The translations under genes were made by a program, and so were the position numbers. Shown here in pieces: positions 9,490 to 18,087 of a stretch of DNA of 64,000 nt. This DNA comes from Deltaproteobacteria bacterium. GTDB lineage: Bacteria; Myxococcota_A; UBA9160; UBA6930. Positions within the stretch are counted from its first letter, which is position 1; each line of letters begins with the position of its first letter. The stretch spans positions 1-64,000 of the forward strand of contig VGRF01000012.1 in the NCBI GenBank assembly GCA_016875395.1, in the 5' to 3' direction. The notes under the pieces were generated by a model. That model saw only the letters and a program-made list of their open reading frames with translations, searched no databases and was not told where the DNA came from.

Positions 9490-10299
9490 TCACAGCGGCC
9501 ACTCGGCGCGCCCGAGCTTGGCGAGGTGCTGCGACCGTGTTCCGAGCGCCGCGCCCACGAACAGAAAAACCTGAGGTAGCGGAACGACGATGGCCATCGA
9601 GAGCAAGAACAGTCGACCTCCGCGGTACTCGCGGGTCTCCAGCAACGTGTGAGCCGCGGCTGCGATCACGCTGAGCGCGAGAGGGCACGCCAGCATGATG
9701 AGCCGCGCGGCGGTGACATCGCGGACGCGATCGGCGGTGAGCGCAGCGAGAATGAACGGGAATCCCAGGACCGCGAGACTCTCGATGCCGAGGACGGCAT
9801 GGAGCAAGCCGGCCAAGCGCATGTTCGCGCCATCGCCGTCGTCGGGAGCCAAGCGCAGCGCGACCGCGTAGGCGGCGGCGAGGAGCACGAACGTCAGCTG
9901 GGTCGTCGCGGGTCTCGGCTCGCGCGGGCGCGGATGCTCTGCGGCAGCGGCCTCGAGCTCGTCGGCACGCTGCAGTCGCGCTGCGGCGTGCAGCTCGCCG
10001 GTGATGAGCTGGTACGCGCAAACGCCGACGAGCGCGAGCCCTGCCCACGTGCCGAGATCGATCCAAGCGAAGCCGCGGGGCGTGAGGTCTTCGAGGCCGA
10101 GCAGGGTGCCCACCACTCCTGCACCGGCGCTCGCAACGAGCGGAGCGGCGCTGGTCCGCACGCGCATCCACACCGCGAGCGCACCGTAAGCCACCGCGAG
10201 CGCGAGTGCGCCGATCTCGCCGCCGCGCAGCGCCCAGTCCGCAGCGTGCACCACGCTGGCGAGCAGCAGCAGTGCGACCGCGGCGGGGCGCGTCTTCAG
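9490..10299 (-). CDS. Polytopic membrane protein of unknown function
   Basis: About 269 residues with roughly eight hydrophobic segments, for example AVALLLLASVVHAADWAL, APLVASAGAGVVGTLLGL, LTFVLLAAAYAVALRL and FLLSMAIVVPLPQVFLFVGA. A charged loop rich in Glu and Ala sits in the middle. I recognise no family. The start is uncertain: the frame stays open into the upstream gene. A CTG at 10299 overlapping the upstream stop is the best-placed start, and a GTG about 17 codons further in is an alternative. It is probably cotranscribed with the LLM oxidoreductase gene upstream. Confidence 0.55.
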   Translation of the reverse strand: MKTRPAAVALLLLASVVHAADWALRGGEIGALALAVAYGALAVWMRVRTSAAPLVASAGAGVVGTLLGLEDLTPRGFAWIDLGTWAGLALVGVCAYQLITGELHAAARLQRADELEAAAAEHPRPREPRPATTQLTFVLLAAAYAVALRLAPDDGDGANMRLAGLLHAVLGIESLAVLGFPFILAALTADRVRDVTAARLIMLACPLALSVIAAAAHTLLETREYRGGRLFLLSMAIVVPLPQVFLFVGAALGTRSQHLAKLGRAEWPL

Positions 10300-11234
10300 C
10301 GCCTCATCTCCCGCATCACCGTCTCCGCAAACAACGCCGCGGGCTCCTTCGTGTCGCGGCCGAAGAACTCGATCACGAAACCGGTGCAGCCGAGCTTCAC
10401 GTGGCGCTGGATGCGCTCGATCACTTGCTCGGGCGTGCCCCAGATGCCGTGCTGCTCGAGCGCGGCGCCCATGTGGCCGCCGTAGATCTTGCTCGCTTTC
10501 GCGAGCGCTTCTTTCGCGCCGGCGTCGCTCTCGGCGATCACGATCGTGCACTGCTGCGAGATCGCGAGCGTGCCGAAGTCGCGCCGCGCTTCGTCGCAGC
10601 GGCGCTTCAGCGCGTCGACCTTCTGCGCGAGCTGGCCTTGGAACACGGCCATGTTGTTCCACACGTCGGCGTGCTTCGCGGCGATGCCCATCAGCACCTT
10701 CTCGCCGCCGCCGCCCACGAGCACGCGCGGCTTCTTCGCCGGCTTCGGCTCGCACATCACGTCCTTCACGGAGTAGTGAGTGCCCGCGAAGCTCGTCTTC
10801 TCCTGCGTCCACATCCCGTTCATGATCGCGAGCGACTCGTCGAGAGCGCGCAGGCGCTCGCCGAGGCTCGGGAACTTGCAGCCGTAGCCGTCGAACTCGG
10901 CTTGGAACCAGCCCGCGCCGAAGCCCGGGAACGCGCGGCCGGGCGCGATCTGCTCGAGCGTCGCGATCTGCTTCGCGAGCACCGCGGGGTTCCGGAAGAA
11001 CGGCGGCGTCACGAGCGTGCCGAACTGCACGCGCTCGGTGATCGCCGCGACCGCGGTGAGCTCGGTCCACGCTTCGAGGATCGCGTTGTTAGGGCTCGGC
11101 ACCCCGTAGAGGTGGTCGCACACCCACAGCGAGTCGAAGCCGAGCCGCTCGAAGGCGAGGGCGGCATCGCGCGCCTCGGCCCAGGTGCGTTTGATCTGCG
11201 GAAGGGTCACGCCGAAGTGGAGTTTTGTGCTCAT
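10296..11234 (-). CDS. LLM-class (luciferase-like) oxidoreductase
   Basis: Predicted flavin- or F420-dependent oxidoreductase of the bacterial luciferase-like superfamily. The 312-residue product shows the family pattern: FGVTLPQIKRTWAEARDAAL, ERLGFDSLWVCDHLYG, LGTLVTPPFFRNPAVLAKQI, then TLEQIAPGRAFPGFGAGWF and a C-terminal GTPEQVIERIQRHVKLG. The start chosen is the ATG at 11234 (MSTKLHFG); an upstream in-frame ATG would add 15 residues of no family similarity. The substrate is unknown. The PPOX-fold protein at 20170 also belongs to a superfamily that often uses F420. Confidence 0.85.
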   Translation of the reverse strand: MSTKLHFGVTLPQIKRTWAEARDAALAFERLGFDSLWVCDHLYGVPSPNNAILEAWTELTAVAAITERVQFGTLVTPPFFRNPAVLAKQIATLEQIAPGRAFPGFGAGWFQAEFDGYGCKFPSLGERLRALDESLAIMNGMWTQEKTSFAGTHYSVKDVMCEPKPAKKPRVLVGGGGEKVLMGIAAKHADVWNNMAVFQGQLAQKVDALKRRCDEARRDFGTLAISQQCTIVIAESDAGAKEALAKASKIYGGHMGAALEQHGIWGTPEQVIERIQRHVKLGCTGFVIEFFGRDTKEPAALFAETVMREMRR

Positions 11235-11311
11235 GGGCGCAAAGGTTACGAGCGGCGTTGCGCGCGAATCAACCGTCAATCGAGGCGCGTGGCTGGCCGA
11301 TATGCGCCGTC

Positions 11312-13156
11312 ATGCCCAAGCCGCAGAATGACGACGCTCGCGCGCCGCTGACCCTCGAAGAGTTGGTCGACGTGCTGGTGAAAGCCAAGCGCCTCGATCC
11401 CGCGAAGACGCCCGAGATCGTGGGCCGCGCGACCACGCTGCGCAGCCAGGTGCTGAAGGAGCGCGTCGGCTCGGTGCGCTCGCAGGCCGCGGCTCGCTAC
11501 GAGGCTTCGCCCGCGGAGCTGATCGCGGTGCTGCGCCTCGCCGACGCGAGCAACCCGAAGCGCACGCTCGACGAGGACGCGATCGCGGAGGCCATCGCCG
11601 CGTCGGCGGATCTCCCGTACCTGAAGATCGACCCGGTGAAGGTCGACGCCGACCTCGTCACCAAGACGCTCTCGCGTCCGTTCGCGCGCCGCCACGCGGT
11701 GATCCCGGTCGGTCGCAACGGCGATCAGCTCACCATCGCGCTCAGCGATCCCTTCGACGGCGCGCTGCGCGCGAATCTCGAGCAGCTGTTACGGGCGCCG
11801 GTCTCGGTCGTGGTCGCGAGCAAGCGCGACATCGTGCAGCAGATCGACCGCATCTACGGCTTCCGCTCGAGCGTGCGCGGCGCGACCGAGCAGCTCGGCC
11901 CGACGACCTCGGCAACGAGCGCGAACAATGCGCTCGGGCAGCTCGTGCAGCTGCGCAGCAACGACGAGCTCGCCGCGAACAACGACGAGCACGTGATCGC
12001 CGCGGTCGACTACCTGCTCAACTACGCCTTCGACCAGCGCGCGAGCGACATCCACCTCGAGCCGCGCGATCGCGACGCGGTGATCCGCTTCCGCATCGAC
12101 GGCATCCTGCACGAGATCGAGCGGCTGCCCGTCGCGGTGCACGCCGCGGTCGCGTCTCGGATCAAGGTGCTCGCGCGCATGGACATCGCCGAGCGCCGCC
12201 GGCCGCAGGACGGGCGCATCAAGACCGTGCGCGGCGACCGAGAGGTGGAGCTGCGCGTCGCGAGCCTCTCGTGCGCGTTCGGCGAGAAGGTCGTGGTGCG
12301 CGTGTTCGACCCGATGGCGCTGATGACGGATCTCGCGCAGCTCGGCTTCGGGCGCGAAGACCGCGAGCGCTACGAGAAGTGGATCACGTCTCCGTCGGGC
12401 CTGGTGCTCGTCACCGGCCCCACCGGCTCCGGCAAGACGACGACGCTCTACTCGACGCTCCGGTACTTGTCAGGGCCCGAAGTCAACATCACGACGGTCG
12501 AAGATCCGATCGAGATGGTCGAGCCGCGCTTCTGTCAGGTGCAGGTGCAGCGTCAGGTCGACGTCACGTTCGCGAACGCGCTGCGCGCGATCCTTCGCCA
12601 GGACCCCGACGTGATCATGGTCGGCGAGATCCGAGACGCCGAGACCGCGAACATGGCGGTGCAGGCAGCCCTGACGGGTCACCTCGTGTTCAGCACGGTG
12701 CACACGCGCGACGCCGCGGGCGCGGTCACGCGCCTCGTCGAGCTCGGCGTCGAGCGCTTCCTGCTCTCGAGCGTGCTGCGCGGCGTGCTCGCGCAGCGCC
12801 TCGTGCGCCAAGTGTGCCCCGATTGCTCCGTCGAGGGCGCGCTCACGGCGCAGCAAGTCGAGGCGCTCCAGCTGAAGGTGCCCGTCGAGCGCCGCGAAGA
12901 GCTGCGCGTGCGCTGGGGCGAGGGCTGCCCGAAGTGCCGGCACACCGGCCTCTATGGCCGCATCGGCGTGTTCGAGATGCTCGACGTGCAGCGCCGCGTG
13001 CGGCAGCTGATCACCGAAGGCAAGGACGCGAACGAGATCGCGTACGCCGCACGCGTCGAAGGCATGGGGACCCTGGGTGAGGCGGCGATCAGGAAGTTGG
13101 CTGAAGGCGCGACGACCTTCGAGGAAGTGGTGCGTCTCACCGCTGATCAGCAGTGA
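11312..13156 (+). CDS. GspE/PilB-family secretion or pilus assembly ATPase
   Basis: Hexameric cytoplasmic ATPase that powers a type II secretion system or type IV pilus. In the 614-residue product, residues about 90-200 form the GspE N-domain (LPYLKIDPVKVDADLVTKTL, FARRHAVIPVGRNGDQLTIA). The ATPase core has Walker A GPTGSGKTTTLYSTL near residue 368, an Asp box DPIEMVEPRF, Walker B RAILRQDPDVIMVGEIRD and a His box STVHTRDAAGAVTRL. A C4 zinc motif, CPDC near 505 and CPKC near 539, fits GspE and PilB. Only this ATPase, and none of the other secretion or pilus genes, is adjacent; the two genes downstream are unusual partners. Confidence 0.9.
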   Translation: MPKPQNDDARAPLTLEELVDVLVKAKRLDPAKTPEIVGRATTLRSQVLKERVGSVRSQAAARYEASPAELIAVLRLADASNPKRTLDEDAIAEAIAASADLPYLKIDPVKVDADLVTKTLSRPFARRHAVIPVGRNGDQLTIALSDPFDGALRANLEQLLRAPVSVVVASKRDIVQQIDRIYGFRSSVRGATEQLGPTTSATSANNALGQLVQLRSNDELAANNDEHVIAAVDYLLNYAFDQRASDIHLEPRDRDAVIRFRIDGILHEIERLPVAVHAAVASRIKVLARMDIAERRRPQDGRIKTVRGDREVELRVASLSCAFGEKVVVRVFDPMALMTDLAQLGFGREDRERYEKWITSPSGLVLVTGPTGSGKTTTLYSTLRYLSGPEVNITTVEDPIEMVEPRFCQVQVQRQVDVTFANALRAILRQDPDVIMVGEIRDAETANMAVQAALTGHLVFSTVHTRDAAGAVTRLVELGVERFLLSSVLRGVLAQRLVRQVCPDCSVEGALTAQQVEALQLKVPVERREELRVRWGEGCPKCRHTGLYGRIGVFEMLDVQRRVRQLITEGKDANEIAYAARVEGMGTLGEAAIRKLAEGATTFEEVVRLTADQQ

Positions 13157-13172
13157 CCAGGACCGAGCGACG

Positions 13173-14654
13173 ATGAGCCGAGCCGTCGACAAGGAACTCT
13201 CGCTCTTGCTTCGCGCGGGCTACAAGCTCGTGGCGCTGGAGTCGTTCGAGGAGGACCGCGCAGTTCGCGCGGCGACGCGCGCTGCCGAATCGTGCGAGCG
13301 CGCGTTCCACGCCTGGTCGCTCGCGGCGGGGCTCGACGGCAAAGGCGAAGGCGCGGGCAGCCTCGACGCGGGCGTGCTCGCGCTCGAAGCGCTCGAGAAG
13401 CCCGCGGTGATCGCGCTGCTCGACGCGCACACGCTCTTCGGCAACGTGCTCGGGCTGCGCCGGCTGCGCGATGCGCTCGCGCGCCTCGGCCAGCGCCGCC
13501 AGACCCTCGTGCTGATCGCGCCGCTGATCGAACTGCCGCTCGAGCTCGAGCGCGAAGCGGGGCGTCTGACGCTTCCGCTGCCGACGGGCCCCGAGTTGCA
13601 CGCGCTGTTCGAGCGGGTGCTCGCGAGCACGCCGAACGCGAAGGCTTCGCCCGACGTGCTCGCGGACTGCGTGCGCGGCGCGCTCGGGCTCACGGGCAAC
13701 GAGGCGGTGCGCGTGTTCCGCAAGGCGCTGCTCGCGACGGGCGCGGAGGGCGACGCGATGGTCGCCGCGATCGTGCGCGACAAGCAGAAGGCGCTGCGCC
13801 GCACGCCGGCACTCAGCTTCCACGACGCGAGCGACGACCTCTCCGGCATCGGCGGCCTCGGCGAGCTGAAGCGCTGGCTGCGCGAGCGCCGCCGCGCGTT
13901 CGGCGACGAGGCGCGCAAGTTCGGGTTGCCCGCGCCGCGCGGCCTCTTGTTGTTGGGCGTGCAGGGCTGCGGCAAGTCGCTGTGCGCGAAGGCCGTCGCG
14001 CGCGAGTGGCGCTTCCCGCTGCTGCGCCTCGATCTCGCCTCGGCGTTCGGCGACCCCACCAAGTCGCCCGAGCTCACCATGCGCGAGGCGATGGCCGTCG
14101 CGGAGTCGCTCGCGCCGGCCGTGCTGTGGATCGACGAGATCGAGAAGGGCTTCGCGGCGACGGACCGCGACCCGCGCGCGAGCCGCGTGCTCGGCGCGTT
14201 CCTCACCTGGCTCGCGGAGAAGCAGGCCCCCGTGTTCGTGGTCGCGACGGCCAACGACGTCACGGCGCTGCCGCCCGAGTTGTTACGGCGCGGGCGCTTC
14301 GACGAGCTGTTCTTCGTGGACCTGCCGAGCGAGGACGAGCGCGTCGAGATCCTCACGATCCACCTGCGCAAGCACGGGCGCGATCCGCTCCAGTTCCCGC
14401 TGGCGCAGCTCGCGGCGAACGCGAGCCGCCTCTCCGGCGCCGAGCTCGAGCAGGTCGTCGCGGCCGCGCTGAACACCGCCTTCTCCGAGCGCCGCGAGCT
14501 CGGCGAGAACGATCTCGCCAACGCGATCCAGGAGACGGTTCCGCTCTACGAGACCTACGAGGAGCGCATCAAGGAGCTGCGCGACTGGGCGCGCACTCGC
14601 GCGCGCCCGGCAACCGTGGACGGGCGCATCGCCGGCCTGTTCCGCACGCGCTGA
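13173..14654 (+). CDS. Ycf46-like AAA+ ATPase
   Basis: A 493-residue ATPase whose N-terminal 220 residues resemble the Ycf46 type (LLRAGYKLVALESFEEDRAV, then LIELPLELEREAGRLTLPLP). A classical AAA+ module follows: Walker A GVQGCGKSLCAKAVA near residue 262, Walker B AVLWIDEIEKGF near 316, sensor region VFVVATANDVTALPPELLRR, then RRGRFDELFFVDLPSEDER. Relatives in cyanobacteria and chloroplast genomes are poorly characterised. It starts 16 bases after the GspE/PilB gene and ends 5 bases before the rhomboid-like gene, so all three are probably one operon. Confidence 0.85.
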   Translation: MSRAVDKELSLLLRAGYKLVALESFEEDRAVRAATRAAESCERAFHAWSLAAGLDGKGEGAGSLDAGVLALEALEKPAVIALLDAHTLFGNVLGLRRLRDALARLGQRRQTLVLIAPLIELPLELEREAGRLTLPLPTGPELHALFERVLASTPNAKASPDVLADCVRGALGLTGNEAVRVFRKALLATGAEGDAMVAAIVRDKQKALRRTPALSFHDASDDLSGIGGLGELKRWLRERRRAFGDEARKFGLPAPRGLLLLGVQGCGKSLCAKAVAREWRFPLLRLDLASAFGDPTKSPELTMREAMAVAESLAPAVLWIDEIEKGFAATDRDPRASRVLGAFLTWLAEKQAPVFVVATANDVTALPPELLRRGRFDELFFVDLPSEDERVEILTIHLRKHGRDPLQFPLAQLAANASRLSGAELEQVVAAALNTAFSERRELGENDLANAIQETVPLYETYEERIKELRDWARTRARPATVDGRIAGLFRTR

Positions 14655-14659
14655 CCGCC

Positions 14660-17134
14660 ATGAAGCGGAGGGGCGCAGAGCAGCTGCGCATCTTCCACGC
14701 GGTCGTGAGCGCCGCGCTATGCGGAGCCGCGCTCGTGGGCTTCCTGGTCGCCAGCCTGCTCGGTTCGCAGTTGGTCTCGGAGCGCGACAGCGCGCAGGCC
14801 CAGGCAACGAGTTATTACGCCACCCACCCGTATCTGGAAGCGCCGTTCGAGATCATGCTCGGCGTCGAGGAAGGCGAAGGGTCGGAGATCGACTTCGAGG
14901 CGCTCGCGAGTGCCGACACGACGGCGGAGCAGGCCGAGCTCGATGCGCTCATCGCGGCGTGGCGCGCAGCCGAGGCCGAGACGCCCGCGCACCGCTTCGG
15001 CATCGCGGCGGGCCGAACGAGCGTGCTCGGCGCGCTGCTGCACGCCCTCGTACACGCGGGTTGGCTTCACTTGTTGTGGAACATCGGCCTGCTCGTCTCG
15101 GCCGGCGCGCGACTCGAGCTGCGCCTCGGTCGTGCGCACTACGGCGCCGTGCTCGGCGGCTCCGCCGTCGCGGGCGCGCTCGCGCACCTCGCGCTCGCCG
15201 GCGGAGAGTCGGCGCCCTTCGTCGGTCTCTCGGCCGCGACGGCCGGCATCGTCGGCGCCTTCGCGATGCGCCCCGGCGACACGAGCCGCGACCCGCTCGA
15301 GTTTGCGGCGGGGAAGAAGCAGCGCTCGCCGATTCGCATGGCCGCTGCGTTCGGCGTGATCGCGCTCGGCGTCTGCACGCTCACCGGCTTCTCCGCCTCG
15401 AGCTTCTCGCCTCTCGCGCAGCTCGGCGGCTTGGGCGCCGGTGCGGTCGCGATGCTCGGCTTCGCGCGGCTCGGCTGGCTGCGCGACGAAGCTGCGGCGC
15501 CGGCACCGGAAGTCGCCCAGGCGATCGCTCAACTGAAGAGCGGCGCCGCGCCCGCTGCGCTCCAGTTGTTACGGGCTCGCCTCGCGGCGCAGGCGGACGA
15601 TGCGCTCGCCGCGCGCGCGTTCGGCGTGGCGCTGCGCGGGCGCGAAGATGCGCGCGAAGAGATCGAGCGCGCTTGGACCGCCGCGGTCGACGCGAAGCAG
15701 CCGGCGGTGGCCGCTGCGCTTTGGCGCGAGGCCGGCATGCGCGGCGAGTTGCCTCGCGCTGCGAGCGAACGGTTGCAGGCGTTCGCGAAGTGGCGCCGCG
15801 CCGACGGAGCCGTTGGCGAAGCGCGCGTGGCGCTGGTGGCGGCGCTCGCCGAAGCGGACGCCGCGACGGCGGGGCGCATCGCCCGCGAGGCGCGCCGCAG
15901 CGATCCGGTGCTCACGCTGCGAGCCGCCGAGCGCGCGCTGAGCCTCGACTCGCTCTCCGCTGCGGATCGCGGCGTGATGAGCGACTTCGCGGAGCAAGCG
16001 CGCAAGGAGGCGGCCAACAACGGAGTGGTCGTGCTCGACGACGCGCGCGAGGCGCAGCGAGCGAGCTCCGCAACAAAGCCAACGCGACCGCCGCAGCGCC
16101 CGGCGCCAATCGAGTTGACACGCGATGACGCCGCGGCCGAGAGCGCGGCGCCTCCGCTCGACGGGCTGTTCAGCGACGCCGACGCGCTCATCGACTCTTC
16201 AGCCGAGCCCGAAGTGGCAGCGGAGAACACCCAGCCGGAATACGACGCGAACGCCGCGTTCTTCGAGCGCGGCGCGATCGACCTTGCCCCCGAGTTGCCG
16301 CCGGCGGAGATGCCCGAGCCTGCGGGCGAGGGCGACGCCGCGCTGATCGATGCGCTCCATGCGGCGCTCAGCGACGACGCGGACCTCAGCGCGGCGCCCG
16401 GCGCGCTCGACGCCGACGTGCGCGAGCCCTCGGCGTCCGGCGCGCCGCTGGAGCTGGGCGAGGCGGGCAACGACCTCGCCGCTGCCGAATCACGCGCCGA
16501 GATGCTTGACGTTCAGCCTCCCCGCCTTTCCTTCGCGCCACAGCGATCCGCGTTCGAGGCGTCCGGCCCGGTCCCGATCGTCGCCCTCAGCGTCGAGCCG
16601 CAACCGGCGAGTGTTCCGCCGCCGAGCGCCGACGAGCTCGCGTTGAGCGACGCGCTGGACGACTTGTTCGAAGACGAGAAGCCCGAGCCCACGGCGCCGA
16701 AGCTGCGCCCGCTGCGCATCACGACCGCGAAACCGCTCCGACTCGACGCGGACGCGATTGCGCTCGACATCGAGGGACGCGGTCGCGGCAAGCTCGCGTT
16801 CGCGAAGATCGACGCGGTGTCGGCGGCCGGCGTGAAAGGGCTCACGCAGAGCGGCAAGGCCGTGCTGTTCATCGACCTCGCGCTCGGCTTCGCGAGCGGC
16901 GGCGAGGGGGAGCTGCGCGTCGTGCGGCTGCGCGCGGATGCGTTCGATCCGCGCACGCTGGTGCCGGACGAGAAGTCGCCGCTCGCCGCGCTGCGCAAGC
17001 TGATCGCCGAGCTGCGCGCGCGCACGCGGGCGATTCCGCTGCCGCGCGACGCCGAGCCGAGCGCGCCGTTCCGCATCTACGCCGATCTCGCGAGCTACGA
17101 GCGCGAGGTGCTCGGGGCGCAGCGACCGAGCTGA
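14660..17134 (+). CDS. Rhomboid-like membrane protein without catalytic His, with long C-terminal extension
   Basis: An 824-residue protein. Residues about 15-290 form a rhomboid-like membrane core: a first membrane segment, a roughly 90-residue acidic loop, then HALVHAGWLHLLWNIGLLV near 131 and VGLSAATAGIVGAFA near 187. The Ser is present, but the normal GxSG reads GLSA. The segment that should carry the catalytic His reads LAQLGGLGAGAVA near 253, with Gln in place of His. Residues 300-450 are helical and TPR-like, 450-690 are acidic and low-complexity, and the last 140 are a separate folded domain (LRLDADAIALDIEGRGRGKL) I do not recognise. Probably a non-proteolytic scaffold. Start: ATG at 14660. 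Confidence 0.75.
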   Translation: MKRRGAEQLRIFHAVVSAALCGAALVGFLVASLLGSQLVSERDSAQAQATSYYATHPYLEAPFEIMLGVEEGEGSEIDFEALASADTTAEQAELDALIAAWRAAEAETPAHRFGIAAGRTSVLGALLHALVHAGWLHLLWNIGLLVSAGARLELRLGRAHYGAVLGGSAVAGALAHLALAGGESAPFVGLSAATAGIVGAFAMRPGDTSRDPLEFAAGKKQRSPIRMAAAFGVIALGVCTLTGFSASSFSPLAQLGGLGAGAVAMLGFARLGWLRDEAAAPAPEVAQAIAQLKSGAAPAALQLLRARLAAQADDALAARAFGVALRGREDAREEIERAWTAAVDAKQPAVAAALWREAGMRGELPRAASERLQAFAKWRRADGAVGEARVALVAALAEADAATAGRIAREARRSDPVLTLRAAERALSLDSLSAADRGVMSDFAEQARKEAANNGVVVLDDAREAQRASSATKPTRPPQRPAPIELTRDDAAAESAAPPLDGLFSDADALIDSSAEPEVAAENTQPEYDANAAFFERGAIDLAPELPPAEMPEPAGEGDAALIDALHAALSDDADLSAAPGALDADVREPSASGAPLELGEAGNDLAAAESRAEMLDVQPPRLSFAPQRSAFEASGPVPIVALSVEPQPASVPPPSADELALSDALDDLFEDEKPEPTAPKLRPLRITTAKPLRLDADAIALDIEGRGRGKLAFAKIDAVSAAGVKGLTQSGKAVLFIDLALGFASGGEGELRVVRLRADAFDPRTLVPDEKSPLAALRKLIAELRARTRAIPLPRDAEPSAPFRIYADLASYEREVLGAQRPS

Positions 17135-17135
17135 G

Positions 17136-17165
17136 GCCCCGCCGCGACCTGCGCGGCGCGGGGGC
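17136..17165. terminator. GC-rich hairpin between convergent genes
   Basis: GCCCCGCCGCG (17136-17146) pairs with CGCGGC and GGGGC (17152-17157 and 17161-17165), leaving a 3-base bulge. It fills the 42-base gap between the convergent rhomboid-like and amidotransferase genes. There is no T-tract on either strand, so a terminator function is inferred from position. Confidence 0.45.
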
Positions 17166-17176
17166 ATTGAAGTTGC

Positions 17177-17893
17177 CTAGTTGCGGAATGTCCCGGCAGC
17201 AGCCGCTGCCACGAACGCGCCGTACACGCAGCGCACGTGCGCCGCGTCCATGTCTTCGGGGTGCCACTGCACACCCAGCGCGAAGGCGGCGCCGGGCGCG
17301 GACTCGATCGCCTCGATCACACCGTCGGGGCTGTGCGCGCTCGCGACGAGGCCGTCACCCGGCGTCGCGACGCCTTGGTGGTGCCGGCTGTTCACCGCGA
17401 TTTCCCGTGCGCCGCCGAACGCCGCGGCGAGCCGCGAGCCGGGTGCGAGCGCGAGTGGGTGGCGCTCGTGCGCGGCGAGCTTGTGCGCCCGCGCGCCGGC
17501 CACTTCGTGCGCGATGTCGAACACGAGCGATCCGCCACGCGCCAGCGCGAGCAGCTGCATGCCGTAACAAATGCCGAGCACGGGCAGGCCGCGCGCGAGC
17601 GCGCCGCGCACGAGCGCGAGGTCGCGCGCGATCTGCTCGGGCGCCGCCGGGCGGAACGGGACGTGCGGGGGGTAGGGCGCGGGCGGGAGGAAGTCGTCGC
17701 CGCCGGGAATCACGAGCGCAGCGAGGCCCACGATCACGGCATCTGCGCTCGCTTCGCTGCTCGCGCCGACGTGGAGCGCGCTGCCGCCCGCCGCCTCGAC
17801 GGCCGCGGCATAGGCAGCATCCGCGAACCAGGTGCGCCGGCCGGCGCGCAGCTGCGCGTCGAGCGAGAGCGCGATGCCGATGCGAGGGCGCAC
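17177..17893 (-). CDS. Class I glutamine amidotransferase, gamma-glutamyl-GABA hydrolase-like
   Basis: A stand-alone class I glutamine amidotransferase domain of the peptidase C26/PuuD type, 238 residues. The nucleophile elbow GICYGMQLLALARGG is near residue 107. VNSRHHQGVATPG and the His/Glu pair in GVQWHPEDMDA near 211 complete the triad. PuuD-type enzymes hydrolyse gamma-glutamyl amides such as gamma-glutamyl-GABA in polyamine breakdown; nothing nearby confirms that substrate. The GTG at 17893 (VRPRIGIALSLD) is the likely start; earlier in-frame codons lead into the repeat at 17931. Confidence 0.82.
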   Translation of the reverse strand: MRPRIGIALSLDAQLRAGRRTWFADAAYAAAVEAAGGSALHVGASSEASADAVIVGLAALVIPGGDDFLPPAPYPPHVPFRPAAPEQIARDLALVRGALARGLPVLGICYGMQLLALARGGSLVFDIAHEVAGARAHKLAAHERHPLALAPGSRLAAAFGGAREIAVNSRHHQGVATPGDGLVASAHSPDGVIEAIESAPGAAFALGVQWHPEDMDAAHVRCVYGAFVAAAAAGTFRN

Positions 17894-17930
17894 GGCGGCG
17901 ACGGTAGCCGCACGCGAGATCGCGGCGTTT

Positions 17931-18016
17931 GCGTCAGACGCCGGCGCCGCGATCTGCCCGAATCGCGGCTTCCGCGTCTGACGCTGGCACCGCGATTCGC
18001 CCGATTGCGTGCGCAT
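17931..18016. repeat. Two-copy imperfect 43-bp tandem repeat upstream of peroxiredoxin
   Basis: Two adjacent units with a 43-bp period. Each begins with a palindrome, GCGTCAGACGC at 17931 and GCGTCTGACGC at 17974, followed by a similar GC-rich stretch (CGCGATCTGCCCGAATCGCG compared with CGCGATTCGCCCGATTGCG). It lies in the divergent region between the amidotransferase and peroxiredoxin genes, so it could be an operator pair or a small repetitive element. With only two units it is not a CRISPR array. Confidence 0.65.
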
Positions 18017-18087
18017 CCGCCCGCTCACGTCCGGCGCGATGGGGTTATGCTGCGCGCCTTTCCCACTCTTGGAGAAATGGAGAGCAC

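Noticed and set aside
13292-14659. Extension of the rhomboid-like frame upstream of its ATG
   Set aside because: It overlaps the AAA+ gene in another frame and reads as Arg/Ala-rich noise; the protein proper begins at 14660.
17931-18016. CRISPR array
   Set aside because: Only two imperfect units with no spacer-like variation and no cas gene nearby.
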